NCBI RefSeq assembly: GCF_002909445.1
Contig: NZ_PPXC01000016.1
Span: forward strand, 30,709-94,708
Direction: 5' to 3'
Length of the DNA stretch: 64,000 nt
Origin: Arthrobacter glacialis
GTDB taxonomy: Bacteria; Actinomycetota; Actinomycetes; Actinomycetales; Micrococcaceae
Below the pieces are notes generated by a model. The model ran no database searches. It was not told where the DNA came from and was given only the letters and a program-made list of their open reading frames with translations. Shown here piece after piece: positions 40,848 to 49,841 of this stretch. Position 1 is the stretch's first letter. Each line of letters starts with the position of its first letter. A program made the position numbers and the translations under genes.

Positions 40848-41618
40848 ATGGACAGGATTGGTATTTACTCAGAGGCCGGTGGGGTAACTAAGACCAACAC
40901 CGCAGTCTCTCTCGCCGTGCTCGCGGCCCGCCAAGGCATCAAGACCGTACTGTTTGACGTTGACCCACGCGCAGCAGCAACTAAATGGGCACGCATCGAT
41001 GTTGTAGGTGGACGTCACGTGGGGGCCATCCTTGCAAGCGATGATTGCGAAGGCTGGGCCGATGAACTGGCCGAGGTGTCTCCATGGTCTGAGAACCTTA
41101 GGATCGTCCCTTCATCCCGAAACCTGAGTAACCGAGAAGCTGACCTCGACGACGGCTTGGAATTTCGCCTGAAACGCTCACTTGTTGGTCTCGAAGATCA
41201 TTTGGTCTTCTTTGATATGCCCAACCGTCAAGGTGGACCCATCATCAAGGCAACGCTAACGGCACTCACCAAGGTGATCTACGCTGCGAAGCTCGATGGA
41301 GACGGGATTGATGGCGTCATGGGTGCTCGGCAAACGGTTGAAAAATTCAACTCGAACAGAGCCTTGATTGGATCGTCAGAACGCGTTCACGAAGTGGGAA
41401 TTATTGCGGGCGCCATTAGCGACAACATCGTCCCCCTGGTGGAGAAGGCATCTTTTGAGGATTTGAGTGCCACCGGATTGCTCCTGACACCGATGGTCCC
41501 CAGGCGAACAATTGTGCAGCAGACCCGCCTGACTGGCGAATGGTACGGGGACTACCGTGCAGGCCGTCCTGTAACTGACGCATACATGACCCTATTGAAT
41601 GAGAAGGTATTGAATTGA
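40848..41618 (+). CDS. parA: ParA-family partition ATPase
   Basis: The 256-aa protein has the deviant Walker A SEAGGVTKTNTA close to its start, Walker A-prime VLFDVDPRAAATKW and Walker B HLVFFDMPNR. ParA ATPases segregate plasmids with a centromere-binding partner. ATG 40848 is chosen because AGGATGG lies about five bases upstream and it puts the P-loop near residue 10, as in short type Ib ParAs; ATG 40800 is in frame but has no site. The next gene, overlapping its stop, is the likely ParB/ParG-type partner. Confidence 0.88.
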   Translation: MDRIGIYSEAGGVTKTNTAVSLAVLAARQGIKTVLFDVDPRAAATKWARIDVVGGRHVGAILASDDCEGWADELAEVSPWSENLRIVPSSRNLSNREADLDDGLEFRLKRSLVGLEDHLVFFDMPNRQGGPIIKATLTALTKVIYAAKLDGDGIDGVMGARQTVEKFNSNRALIGSSERVHEVGIIAGAISDNIVPLVEKASFEDLSATGLLLTPMVPRRTIVQQTRLTGEWYGDYRAGRPVTDAYMTLLNEKVLN

Positions 41619-41968
41619 GTGATCGACCAGACTTGAGCAAGCGGCGGACCATTGTCCCGGCACCAGATGAGGACATTGATCCCATTGATTCGCATAAACC
41701 AGTAGACCCACCCAAAACATTGCCCCCAAAGGCTCAGCCCATCGGCACAGCCCAGGGAACTACCGTAGCGGCCATGCCCAGAAAGCCACTCCCTAAGAAG
41801 GAAACGCCTCCTGTTGAACTTCCAACCAAAGACCTCAACCTGCAAGTGACGCCTGAGGTAATGGAGACGATCGACTTTGCAAAGTTCAAGACCAAGCTGA
41901 CAAAACGCGAAATTGTTCAGCGTGCGGTCCTGGCGTACTGGAGCGAGTACAGGCCCAAAGACCTTTAA
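41615..41968 (+). CDS. Ribbon-helix-helix partition partner
   Basis: The 117-aa protein has a Pro-rich, flexible N-terminal half and a C-terminal ribbon-helix-helix: strand DLNLQVTPEVMETIDFAKFK followed by helices LTKREIVQRAVLAYWSEY. Short centromere-binding proteins with a disordered arm of this kind stimulate ParA in type Ib systems. TTG 41615 overlaps the parA stop and has GAAGG at seven bases. It probably binds repeats upstream of parA and represses the operon. Confidence 0.78.
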   Translation: MSDRPDLSKRRTIVPAPDEDIDPIDSHKPVDPPKTLPPKAQPIGTAQGTTVAAMPRKPLPKKETPPVELPTKDLNLQVTPEVMETIDFAKFKTKLTKREIVQRAVLAYWSEYRPKDL

Positions 41969-42053
41969 GCATTCACAATCTCGCTGATTTTCAATGTCGG
42001 AGGGCGGGCCTACACTGGAACTATAAGATTTCTGTTCTAGTAAATGGTGTGTC

Positions 42054-42497
42054 ATGGCTCATGTTTCGAATACTGTTGCTGTAGGGTTGCCCTCTGTGGT
42101 TGCGGCGCAGCACCCTTTGCTGGTTGGCGAATCGGTGGCAGCTGGGTACCCATCGCCCGCCCAAGATTTTTTCGACGGCCGGATCAATCTCAATGAACAC
42201 TTGATCAAGGACGTCACCAGTACCTTTGTGGTGAGGGTGAGTGGGGATTCGATGGAGGGCGCCGGGATTAGCGACGGCGACGAGCTGATCGTCAATCGGG
42301 CGCTCACACCTCGGGATGGGTCAATCGTGATTGCCATCCTGGACGGGGAGCTGACTGTCAAGCGCCTGCAGCTGAAGGCCGGGGGAGTGGTCCTTCACGC
42401 CGAGAACCCCAAATACCCAGACATTCAAGTCCCGGACGCCAGCTCGCTGTCCGTGTGGGGCGTGGCTGAAACCTGTTTACACGACCTCCGGCACTAG
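42054..42497 (+). CDS. umuD: UmuD-like self-cleaving peptidase (S24/LexA fold)
   Basis: The 147-aa protein has the S24 catalytic pair Ser66 ([13 protein letters not shown]) and Lys103 ([10 protein letters not shown]). An Ala-Gly cleavage site is likely at residues 30-31 ([13 protein letters not shown]). After RecA-assisted self-cleavage, UmuD' activates the partner Y-family polymerase. It is followed 13 bases later by umuC. I see no convincing actinobacterial LexA box upstream; GAAC and GTTC occur but are 12 bases apart. Confidence 0.93.
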   Translation: MAHVSNTVAVGLPSVVAAQHPLLVGESVAAGYPSPAQDFFDGRINLNEHLIKDVTSTFVVRVSGDSMEGAGISDGDELIVNRALTPRDGSIVIAILDGELTVKRLQLKAGGVVLHAENPKYPDIQVPDASSLSVWGVAETCLHDLRH

Positions 42498-42510
42498 GTC
42501 AGGTGTATTG

Positions 42511-43830
42511 ATGCGTATCCGCACCGCTGACCCCTCAGGCCCGGCCTTGATGCCCGGCAGTGACTACATTGCCCACGTCGATGTGAACTCGTTCTACGCC
42601 AGCGCAGAACGCGCCTTCAATCCCTCCCTTGAAGGCGTCCCAGTCGTCGTGTTGTCCAACAATGACGGCTGCGTGGTCACCCGCACCGCCGAGGCGAAAG
42701 CGCTAGGTATCTCGATGGGGGAGCCATGGTTCAAGCTTGCGCCCCGCGCCAAAGCCTGGGGACTGGTGGCACTCTCCAGCAACTACGAGCTCTACGGCGA
42801 CATCAGCGCCAGGGTCATGGAACTGCTGGGCCGCTACAGTGCCTGGGTCGAGGTGTATTCCATTGACGAGGCATTCCTTGGTGTGAACGGCACGCCCGAA
42901 CGGATGCGCCAGCTTGGCCGCACCATCAAGGATGCTGTCCGCCGGCACGTCGGCGTCCCGGTATGTGTCGGGATCGCGCGAACGAAAGGCCTGGTGAAGC
43001 TTGCTAATAAGCTCGCAAAGCATAATCCGGACTTCGCCGGAGTGTGCCACTGGGAATCGATCCCCGAAGACGCTCGCGATGGTTTGATGTCCAGGCTGTC
43101 CGTGGTCGAGCTGTGGGGCGTGGCCACCCGCTTGACCAATCGGTTGAACGCCATGGGGATCCGCACCATTCTGGACTTGAAGAACGCCAACCCGGTCATG
43201 ATCCGTGACCGCTTCTCCGTGGTGCTGATGCGCACCGTGATGGAGGTGCAGGGCACTCCCTGCATCCCCATGGAAGAGGAACGAGTGGGACGAGACCAAC
43301 TCATCTTCTCCCGCTCCTTCTCCACCCCCGTCACCACGGCCGCGGCCATGGGCCAGGTCATGAGCGTCTACGCCCAACAACCCAGCGCCCGCCTGGCCAA
43401 GCACGGCCTCCAAGCCAAGGTGCTCACCGCGTTTGCCGGCACGTCGCACTACAACCAGGACAACATCTCCTACCCCTCGGTGTGTGTCCCGCTGCCGATG
43501 CCCACCGCGGATCCCGTACTGCTCCACAAAGCCGCCAACAGCTTGTGCGAACGGATCTATGAAGGTGTGAAATACGTCCGGGCCGGAATCATGGTCACCG
43601 ACCTGCGCCCCACCGGCAACCAATCACCCCTGGAGCTCTTCGAGAACCCGCACGAGGAACGAGGCATCGGCACGCTGCTGGAATCCGTGTCCAAGAAGTA
43701 CGGGCGGGGGAGTATCGGGCTTGGAAGTGCCGGCGTCCGGGGCGGGCCTGACTGGTCCATGAAACGCGACATGCTCTCACCGCGCTACACCACCCACTGG
43801 GACGAGCTGCTGCTGGTCAAAGCCTCATGA
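42511..43830 (+). CDS. umuC: UmuC-like Y-family DNA polymerase
   Basis: The 439-aa protein has the Y-family palm residues: [20 protein letters not shown] at the start, [18 protein letters not shown], and [13 protein letters not shown] with the catalytic Asp-Glu. The thumb and little-finger regions ([42 protein letters not shown]) are complete. It carries out translesion synthesis when activated by UmuD'. ATG 42511 is preferred over TTG 42508. Plasmid-borne umuDC operons give damage-induced mutagenesis. Length is normal. Confidence 0.95.
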   Translation: MRIRTADPSGPALMPGSDYIAHVDVNSFYASAERAFNPSLEGVPVVVLSNNDGCVVTRTAEAKALGISMGEPWFKLAPRAKAWGLVALSSNYELYGDISARVMELLGRYSAWVEVYSIDEAFLGVNGTPERMRQLGRTIKDAVRRHVGVPVCVGIARTKGLVKLANKLAKHNPDFAGVCHWESIPEDARDGLMSRLSVVELWGVATRLTNRLNAMGIRTILDLKNANPVMIRDRFSVVLMRTVMEVQGTPCIPMEEERVGRDQLIFSRSFSTPVTTAAAMGQVMSVYAQQPSARLAKHGLQAKVLTAFAGTSHYNQDNISYPSVCVPLPMPTADPVLLHKAANSLCERIYEGVKYVRAGIMVTDLRPTGNQSPLELFENPHEERGIGTLLESVSKKYGRGSIGLGSAGVRGGPDWSMKRDMLSPRYTTHWDELLLVKAS

Positions 43831-43846
43831 AAGAAGCAACCATTCC

Positions 43847-43996
43847 ATGATCATCATCGCCACCGTCGAAACCATCGACGGCAACACCTTTGCCACCACT
43901 GAAGTAGAGGCAAAGGACTACGCCGCTGGCTTCGCCCAGCTGCGATCATCGCTCCCCGAGGGGCAGCGAATGACGGGCGTGCGAGTGGAACGCTAA
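43847..43996 (+). CDS. 49-aa small protein in the umuDC operon
   Basis: An ATG at 43847 opens a 49-codon frame (MIIIATVETIDGNTF, later YAAGFAQLRSSLPEGQR) only 16 bases after umuC. Its stop overlaps the next start (TAATG). The composition is like a folded beta-alpha peptide, not a shadow. Codon use and coupling suggest it is translated. No family recognised. Confidence 0.55.
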   Translation: MIIIATVETIDGNTFATTEVEAKDYAAGFAQLRSSLPEGQRMTGVRVER

Positions 43997-44190
43997 TGTT
44001 CCGTGTGACCGCCGTATGGGCCGTAGTTGCTGTCAGTGGCGCCATGATCTTGCCCAACGTCGTTAGGCACATGTCCACGGCTCCATGGATGTTTGCGCCT
44101 ATGCTCGCGCTGTGGACCGCGGACCTGGTCATGGCGGCTCAAGTTACGCATGAGTTTCGCGTGAATGCGAAGCGAGAAGGCACCGATTAG
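43996..44190 (+). CDS. Small membrane protein after umuDC
   Basis: The 64-aa product has two hydrophobic stretches, VTAVWAVVAVSGAMILPNVV and WMFAPMLALWTADLVMAA, and a basic C-terminus. It starts at ATG 43996 overlapping the preceding stop. It is probably the last gene of the umuDC group. Unknown function. Confidence 0.5.
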   Translation: MFRVTAVWAVVAVSGAMILPNVVRHMSTAPWMFAPMLALWTADLVMAAQVTHEFRVNAKREGTD

Positions 44191-44232
44191 AAGTATCGAG
44201 GATGCTGCATCCCTAAACGGCGGGTGAGTGCG

Positions 44233-44436
44233 CTATCGCTGTGTGGTTGGACGCGGTAGCTGCAATTCGAAATTGTGACCGGCCTGGCACTGATAGATCC
44301 CGACATACCTGGAATATGAAGGTTGAGGGACAGGGTACTCATGTTCCCCACCCGCCCCCAGCGCCCGCATTAAGGGCTTATGTCCGGAAGGGGTAGTCGG
44401 TGCAGCGCATACAGGGCAGAGGCGAGTTTCATCCAT
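44233..44436 (-). CDS. Small zinc-ribbon-like protein
   Basis: The 67-aa product begins MDETRLCPVCAAPTTPSGHK and has QCQAGHNFELQL near the end, two Cys/His knuckles that could bind zinc. The frame stays open for 15 residues upstream, but those look like non-coding sequence. It is isolated, with no operon partners. Whether it is expressed is unsure. Confidence 0.45.
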   Translation of the reverse strand: MDETRLCPVCAAPTTPSGHKPLMRALGAGGEHEYPVPQPSYSRYVGIYQCQAGHNFELQLPRPTTQR

Positions 44437-44579
44437 GGACGAATCATACGTCCAGCAATCTCCGAGCAACCATCCTGGCATCTTTCAGGTAGTCCCCATA
44501 CTGTTGTCATTGAAGTGGCCAACCGTCCCCCAATCTCTCTGGTGTACCACTTTATGCAAGCGCAGGCTTCCCGTCTCAT

Positions 44580-44801
44580 GTGAAATTGGAGTATTTCCAC
44601 CTACGCCATGACGTCCATAACGAAGATCCGCTGAAGCTTTCTCAACGATTTGAGGAAGTCTTCAAACACATTGAGTCCGGCCTTCTAGCTACCCAGCCCA
44701 CTGCACGGTTTCCGCTCTCACAAATCCGGGATGCCCTCGCGTGGAATTCTGCGAACAAAGGAAAAGTTCTCTTAGAAATCGGCTCAGGCTTGCCCCGATA
44801 A
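44580..44801 (+). pseudogene. Possible C-terminal remnant of a zinc-type alcohol dehydrogenase/quinone oxidoreductase
   Basis: The 73-aa frame ends in FPLSQIRDALAWNSANKGKVLLEI, which resembles the last helix and strand of medium-chain oxidoreductases (xxEAxxAL...GKVVL). The catalytic and Rossmann domains are missing and no ribosome site is seen. It is most likely debris from a lost chromosomal-type gene, in line with other remnants nearby. Confidence 0.4.
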
Positions 44802-44998
44802 GGTGCCTGATCCCCAAAAGACAGCAGCTACAGATCACTTCAAAAACGGTCGCTACCAGTAATCAAACCCCGATTTGACGGGCCACGACACGTTCAGGAG
44901 TACCCGACAAGAACTATCGTGACAATCGAACTCGCATTAGTAATGCACCTCACACACTTTTGCGGAATAGGTATCAACGGGACCGACTTGTTAGTTGT

Positions 44999-45856
44999 AT
45001 GAACATCACACTCACCGGAGGAACCGGTTACATCGGATCAGTAGTTCTCGAACGCCTCGTGGAGCGCGGCCACACGGTCACTGCCCTCGTGCGCAGCACT
45101 ACATCGGCTACAACCGTTACCGCAGCGGGCGCCGAGGCAGTCGTCATTGACTTCACCGATATCAATGCTCTCTCCGCGGCTTTCGCTGCCGGTGACGCCG
45201 TCATCCACACGGCGACGCCTGGCGATGAGACAAGCAGCGACTTCGACCGCCGCATCGCTGATGCGGCCCTTCGCTCACTGGCAGGCACTACCAAGCCCTA
45301 TATCCAGACCAGTGGAATTTGGATATGGGGAAACAACGCGGACATCACTGAGACGTCTCTGATCGACTCCCCGGCAGTCTCTGCGTGGCACGACCCGATC
45401 GAAAAGGAGATTCTTGCTGCGGACATCAATGCGACCGTGCTCGCTCCCGCAATCGTGTATGGACGTGCCGGCAGCCTGGAGCACCTCTTTATCCCCGCAG
45501 ATGGCGCAACGTCAGTCCAACTCGTTGGAGACGGCTCGCAGCGCTGGACCACGGTTAATGTCGATGATCTCGCCGACCTCTACGTGCTCGTGGTCGAGCA
45601 GGGCGAGGGCCTCGGGTACCTGGTTGCAGCCAGTGGCCAGAACCCGACGGTCGCCGAGATCGCCAAGGCTGGCGCACACAAAGCCGCAGTTGCACCCGAG
45701 AGTGCAGAAGCATCGCGCACGCGGCTGAGCGCCGCTCTCGCGGACGCCCTTCTCCTCGACCAGGCCGCCACAGGGAGCTATGCAAAGTCCCTCGGATGGA
45801 AGCCGAGCCGACCGTCACTGATCGCTTCACTCGAGAACCGCTCGAACGCCTCCTAA
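44999..45856 (+). CDS. NAD(P)-dependent epimerase/dehydratase-like oxidoreductase (atypical SDR)
   Basis: The 285-aa protein starts with the Rossmann loop TLTGGTGYIGSVVLERLVER and has GDAVIHTATPGDETSS and YIQTSGIWIWG, as in extended/atypical SDR proteins. The classical YxxxK is not obvious, so catalysis may be altered. The substrate is unknown. ATG 44999 gives the normal start a few residues before the glycine-rich loop. A strong terminator follows. It is a single-gene unit in a decayed region. Confidence 0.82.
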   Translation: MNITLTGGTGYIGSVVLERLVERGHTVTALVRSTTSATTVTAAGAEAVVIDFTDINALSAAFAAGDAVIHTATPGDETSSDFDRRIADAALRSLAGTTKPYIQTSGIWIWGNNADITETSLIDSPAVSAWHDPIEKEILAADINATVLAPAIVYGRAGSLEHLFIPADGATSVQLVGDGSQRWTTVNVDDLADLYVLVVEQGEGLGYLVAASGQNPTVAEIAKAGAHKAAVAPESAEASRTRLSAALADALLLDQAATGSYAKSLGWKPSRPSLIASLENRSNAS

Positions 45857-45876
45857 CCGCCCGAACGTCAATCACA

Positions 45877-45909
45877 CAGGGACCCTGTGACAGCAGGGTC
45901 CCTGTTTTT
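45877..45909 (+). terminator. Rho-independent terminator
   Basis: CAGGGACCCTG (45877-45887) pairs with 45894-45904 and is followed by TTTTT, 20 bases after the SDR stop. Confidence 0.92.
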
Positions 45910-45919
45910 CGTGGCGAGG

Positions 45920-46153
45920 TCAAGTAGGAGGCAGCACGGACAGATCAACCTCGCCAAGATCCTTTTTGTGGCCGTCAAAGATGTCCGGAAGCGCTGTCAG
46001 AGCCGCCCAGGTTGGCGTCCAGCCCACGCGGGCTCCAAAGGGTGCAGCCGATGCCTGCGCCGGTAGGAAAGGCCGGACGGTGGCAAAACGGCGCATCATC
46101 TCAGCAGTCGCGTCAGCCTCTGTACCGTTATAATTCACCAATTCATTCCCCAC
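45920..46153 (-). pseudogene. Internal fragment of a Tn3-family transposase
   Basis: The 77-residue frame reads ATAEMMRRFATVRPFLPAQA, then TWAALTALPDIFDGHKKDLG and EVDLSVLPP, the pattern of the central part of Tn3-family TnpA proteins. Everything before and after is missing. It points to a dead Tn3-type element. Another TnpA remnant on the same strand lies at 48315-48521. Confidence 0.6.
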
Positions 46154-47154
46154 GTCTGCCGCGGTGTGTATATCGGATAGCTACACTTGCTCAGCCAGCA
46201 CCGACGCCGTCTCTGCGCTGGAAGATTCCGAATTGCCCAAACACCTCTAGCTCCGGAGGAAGCCTTCAGAGAAACAAGCCACATAACCGCTCTTGGTGCC
46301 GATATGTCCGGCATGAGCGAACTACACCCAGCGCTGTTTGCCCGGACGTCTACCATCGCCACGGATGACCACCCCCAGTGCATGGAACACGGAGACGTTG
46401 GAGCCGCCGTCCACGCCGGCTACGTTGACCATGATGCTGACACACCAATCGGGGTCATCCATCGAGACCACCGCAAGCGATTCCGGACCAGCGTTCAGCA
46501 TTGCTGACCTAGCCGGCGTGGGCGCCACCGATTCCGCCGTCGTCGGCACCTTCCTCAATACTCTGGACTAAGCCGAATAACTGGCCTCGACGGGGCCAAA
46601 GCCCAGCAAATCCGTGACTAAAGCAATCCCAGGGGATACTGACTAAGCCGTCTAAGTGGTATCCAAATCACTTGACTCAATCACTCAGCAAGTCCCTCAA
46701 ATTCGTAGTGGATCGTCACAGAAAAGTTCAGGCCATCACGAACACTGGCCGAGGCCATGCTCGCCGACGAGGGCGCAGAGCTTATTGGGACTATTCACTA
46801 GGCGAATTCGCGCAGGGGCGAGCCGGCTTCGGCGTGCCAGACACGTGCACCTTACTACAGCAAAGTTGAAGTACAGCAGAAGGAAAAGCATGTGAGAAGG
46901 CGCTGGGCTGGCGGGAAGATGAATCTCCAAAGCCTTTGCACTTTCAACGTACAACCTGGCGTTCTTGTGAATATCCCTGGCTTTGAGGGAAACGCTGAGG
47001 GCACGAACCCAGAGACGGTCCCTTAGAACGCGGTCGAAATCTTGCGAGGGTGGGCAGATATCGTTGCTTGTCAGCGTACGATTGAGCCGAATTTGCCCAC
47101 ACCCTTGTGCACAGGATCTAATGTTCCGACCTGCAAACGAGAGCGAGAACCAAA
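46154..47154. other. 1-kb stretch without a supported gene
   Basis: Open frames on both strands are short, lack ribosome sites and overlap one another. One minus-strand frame around 46900-47100 (WVRALSVSLKARDIHKNARL) looks protein-like but has no recognised relative. Given the transposase fragments on both sides, this is probably decayed transposon or flanking DNA. Confidence 0.5.
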
Positions 47155-47625
47155 ATGAATACCCGTATGAGATTCCCTGTAGTGGCAATAACATGTGCGG
47201 CCGTGATGTTGATCTCCAGTTGCGGCAGCACTGGTGGGGGGACGGGCCAAGCAAGCTCACCCGCTCCCGTCTCAACGACTGATCAGGCCGCCACTGTCGA
47301 TTTGGTGGTTGAGATCCGCAACGATGGCCAGAACACCTCATATTCCCTACAGTGTGCGGGTTCGACTGCTTTGGCAACCAGTAAGCATCCGAACGCTGCC
47401 AAAGCCTGCGAGCTTTTGGCCAGGGACTCCAAGTTCCTTGATCCATCCCCGGATCCTACGAGTCAAATGTGCACTCAACTGTACGGTGGACCGGCCACTG
47501 CCAGCGTTACCGGGACTATAGCCGGCAAGGCCGTGGACCGGGACTTTGACCTGAAAAACGGTTGCGGAATATCTGCATGGACCGCCGCACTGCCCCTGTT
47601 GGTGGAACAACCCGCCGGCACCTGA
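47155..47625 (+). CDS. Lipoprotein with subtilisin-inhibitor-like (SSI) fold
   Basis: The 156-aa product has a lipobox (AVMLISSCGS, Cys about residue 23) and a domain with two expected disulfides. The pattern is YSLQCAG ... KACELL ... MCTQLYGGPATASVTGTIAG ... LKNGCGISAW. This spacing and the CTxxYGGPxTAxVTG strand match SSI-type protease inhibitors of actinomycetes. It would inhibit extracellular serine proteases from the cell surface. The ribosome site is modest (GAGCGAGAACC). A very strong hairpin follows the gene. Confidence 0.7.
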   Translation: MNTRMRFPVVAITCAAVMLISSCGSTGGGTGQASSPAPVSTTDQAATVDLVVEIRNDGQNTSYSLQCAGSTALATSKHPNAAKACELLARDSKFLDPSPDPTSQMCTQLYGGPATASVTGTIAGKAVDRDFDLKNGCGISAWTAALPLLVEQPAGT

Positions 47626-47656
47626 TGCCCGGGCCATTGCCCGGGAGATTCCCACA

Positions 47657-47700
47657 AAAGGGTCCGCGGCCGCACCACCTGGTGCGGCCGCGGACCCTTT
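47657..47700 (+). terminator. Perfect 21-bp hairpin terminator
   Basis: 47657-47677 and 47680-47700 are exact complements with a 2-base loop. The stem begins with AAA and ends in TTT. It lies 31 bases after the SSI-like gene. Confidence 0.92.
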
Positions 47701-48314
47701 GTGTCCCGACCAATCCGTCCACCTTAGGAGTGCAGCCACTCGCGGTAGGCCGTGACCAGTGTCGTGACCCGCGCGGTCAAGCGTCGGTTGAATGACCGGG
47801 GCGAAAGAGAACGAATGATTAGAGCGAATGTCGCGGTCAATGGTCCCGGCTTCGAGACTGTGAGGTACGTTTCCCGGTGCTTGATTCTGGTCCAAGTCGA
47901 ATAGGGGTGGTTTACTGGTATTGACCTCTATTTAAGTGGCCTGTATTCCTCAGGTCTAATCCGCAATCCGTCTGTCACTGACTGTGACCAAATTCGTCGC
48001 CGTGGACACCCTGTCGGATTCAGACGCAGGGCAGTCCGGACGAGGCTGTCCATGACCAGCAAAAGCGCCCAGCTGTCAATTGCATCGGATGAAGACATCC
48101 TTCATCCGGTGCACTTTCAGCGCAAACGTGCAGGCCAGAAACGTTTCCATGGCCAGTCGGGGCATGAGCTCAGGGGCTCACACCATGGTGATCCACGACT
48201 TCATTGAGGCTCTGACCTACGTCGATACTTACAGATCCAGACATGTTGAAGCCGACCACAGTAGAACACCAAATGAAATTGCGGCCAGAATGCGAAAAAG
48301 TGGAATATCCGACG
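47701..48314. other. No supported gene; likely decayed DNA
   Basis: A minus-strand stretch ending near 47726 reads RRLTARVTTLVTAYREWLHS and may be the tail of an unknown lost gene. Otherwise only shadow frames are visible. It separates the SSI-like gene from a Tn3 transposase remnant. Confidence 0.4.
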
Positions 48315-48521
48315 CTAAGGTTTTGTCGAGCTTCGTAGTGCCCCGTATTTGCAGGGTTTGATGTGGTTGGCGCGGCACCGGGTGTAGTCGCTGGTGAGGT
48401 TGATGTGTTCCCATCCCCGGGGTGAGAGGAACCGCAGCAGCTCCGGGTCAGTGGCCTTACCGTCCTTGTCAAGAGAAAGTGTAGTTTGAATGGCCTGCGC
48501 GTGCCGGGCGCTTGCTGTCAA
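48315..48521 (-). pseudogene. C-terminal fragment of a Tn3-family transposase
   Basis: The frame ends with ELLRFLSPRGWEHINLTSDY and a basic tail. The motif LSP-GWEHINLTGDY is the hallmark C-terminus of Tn3-family TnpA. Catalytic DDE regions are absent. It is on the same strand as the central fragment at 45920, so both may come from one element that has lost most of its sequence or been invaded. Confidence 0.7.
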
Positions 48522-48530
48522 AATGGTGGA

Positions 48531-49739
48531 ATGAAGTCAAAAACAGCGCGCCCCGCGGGGCTTAAGGACATGCGGCGGTCCAATGAACTTAAGGTCCTGG
48601 AGGAGTTGTACCGCCATTCACCCGCGACTAGGGCTGGACTGGCGAAGCAGGTTGGGCTCACGAAGCCGACCGTTTCTGCCGCACTCACCACACTCATCGG
48701 CTCCGAGCTGGTGGAACGTGTGGGGGGAGATCAGTCAGCGTCCAAGTATGGGGCTGAACTGTTTCGGTCTGCAGGCCGCTCACTTCCGGTCTTGGGGGTC
48801 GATGTGGGTACCCGATTCGTCCGTGTGCAGCTGGCGGGTCTTGACGATGTTCTTCTGGCCGCGGTGGAAGAGGAATTGCCTGAGCCCACTCTGGTGGCGG
48901 TGTTTGACAGCATTCTCCGGCTGCGTGAACGGGTCTGTGCCGAGGCCGGTATCGATCCGGTGACTATTCAGGCGGTTGGCGTGGGCATTCCCGGTGTTGT
49001 GCGGCCTCAGACCCAGAGAGTAGCGATGGCCGGGGGCATTGAGGGTTTGAACGGTTGTGACCTTAGTGAGGGTCTGGGCGATCTGCTCGGGACCCCCATC
49101 GTCGTGGAAAATGATGTGAATGTCGCTGCAATAGCCGAACACCGGTATGGGGCGTGTGCCGGTCAAGACGATTTTGCCATGATTTCTGTTGGGGCAGGCG
49201 TTGGGGTGGCCATCGTCCTTGGGGGGCGTCTGCGCGGCGGTGCCCGGGGAAGTGCCGGTGAGGTCGACCGGCTGTTCGGTGATTCGACCGGCAGGCTTCT
49301 CGCAGATCCTTCTAGCGATTCAATGATTTCCTTTGCTGAAGAGCAGCTTTCGGCCAATTCCCCTGTTTCAACCCCGGCACCCGTTTCCACCCCTGTCAGC
49401 ATGGTCGACGTGTTTGTCGCAGCCAGTAGCGGTGATTCGTTCGCACAGGGCGTCGTTGATGAGGCTGGGCGCAGGATTGCCGAGCTATGCGCGTGCGTTG
49501 TGGCCATCGTTGATATTGAAACAGTCGTCCTCGTCGGTGGGATTGGTGCTGCCATGGAACAGGGGCGCACCGCGCTGGAGGCCAGGCTCAACGAGCTTGT
49601 TCCTTGGCCAACAACGGTGATACAGAGCACTTTGGGCAGGTCAGGGACTGTCATGGGGGCTCGGTCCCTGGCCATCGATGCAGCCCGTCAGGAACTATTT
49701 ACTCAAAGAATCGGAAAGACTCTTTACGATTTGGTGTAG
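48531..49739 (+). CDS. ROK-family transcriptional regulator (NagC/XylR type)
   Basis: The 402-aa protein has an N-terminal HTH (LEELYRHSPATRAGLAKQVG, LTKPTVSAALTTLIG) and a ROK sugar-binding domain. The domain shows LPVLGVDVGTRFVRVQLAGL, AVGVGIPGVVRPQT, VENDVNVAAIAEHRYGA and SVGAGVGVAIVLGGRLRGGA. ROK repressors sense sugars or sugar phosphates. It precedes a glycosidase and kinase in the same direction, so it likely controls them. ATG 48531 has GGTGG upstream. The canonical Cys zinc site of ROK proteins is not obvious. Confidence 0.9.
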   Translation: MKSKTARPAGLKDMRRSNELKVLEELYRHSPATRAGLAKQVGLTKPTVSAALTTLIGSELVERVGGDQSASKYGAELFRSAGRSLPVLGVDVGTRFVRVQLAGLDDVLLAAVEEELPEPTLVAVFDSILRLRERVCAEAGIDPVTIQAVGVGIPGVVRPQTQRVAMAGGIEGLNGCDLSEGLGDLLGTPIVVENDVNVAAIAEHRYGACAGQDDFAMISVGAGVGVAIVLGGRLRGGARGSAGEVDRLFGDSTGRLLADPSSDSMISFAEEQLSANSPVSTPAPVSTPVSMVDVFVAASSGDSFAQGVVDEAGRRIAELCACVVAIVDIETVVLVGGIGAAMEQGRTALEARLNELVPWPTTVIQSTLGRSGTVMGARSLAIDAARQELFTQRIGKTLYDLV

Positions 49740-49841
49740 TTTCCTGTAGCCTTCTTGCGAAGGCACCCACAATCATGGAGCGGTCTACCCGCCGGCTGTG
49801 GAGCGTGTCTTGAGATCACTACGCACCCCAGGAGTTTCTGT

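Noticed and set aside
42019-42040. GAAC...GTTC upstream of umuD as a LexA box
   Set aside because: The half-sites are 12 bases apart; known actinobacterial LexA boxes have four. SOS control is possible but this site does not show it.
46736-47446. 236-aa minus-strand open frame
   Set aside because: It runs across the SSI-like lipoprotein gene and a decayed region, with biased composition and no start signal.
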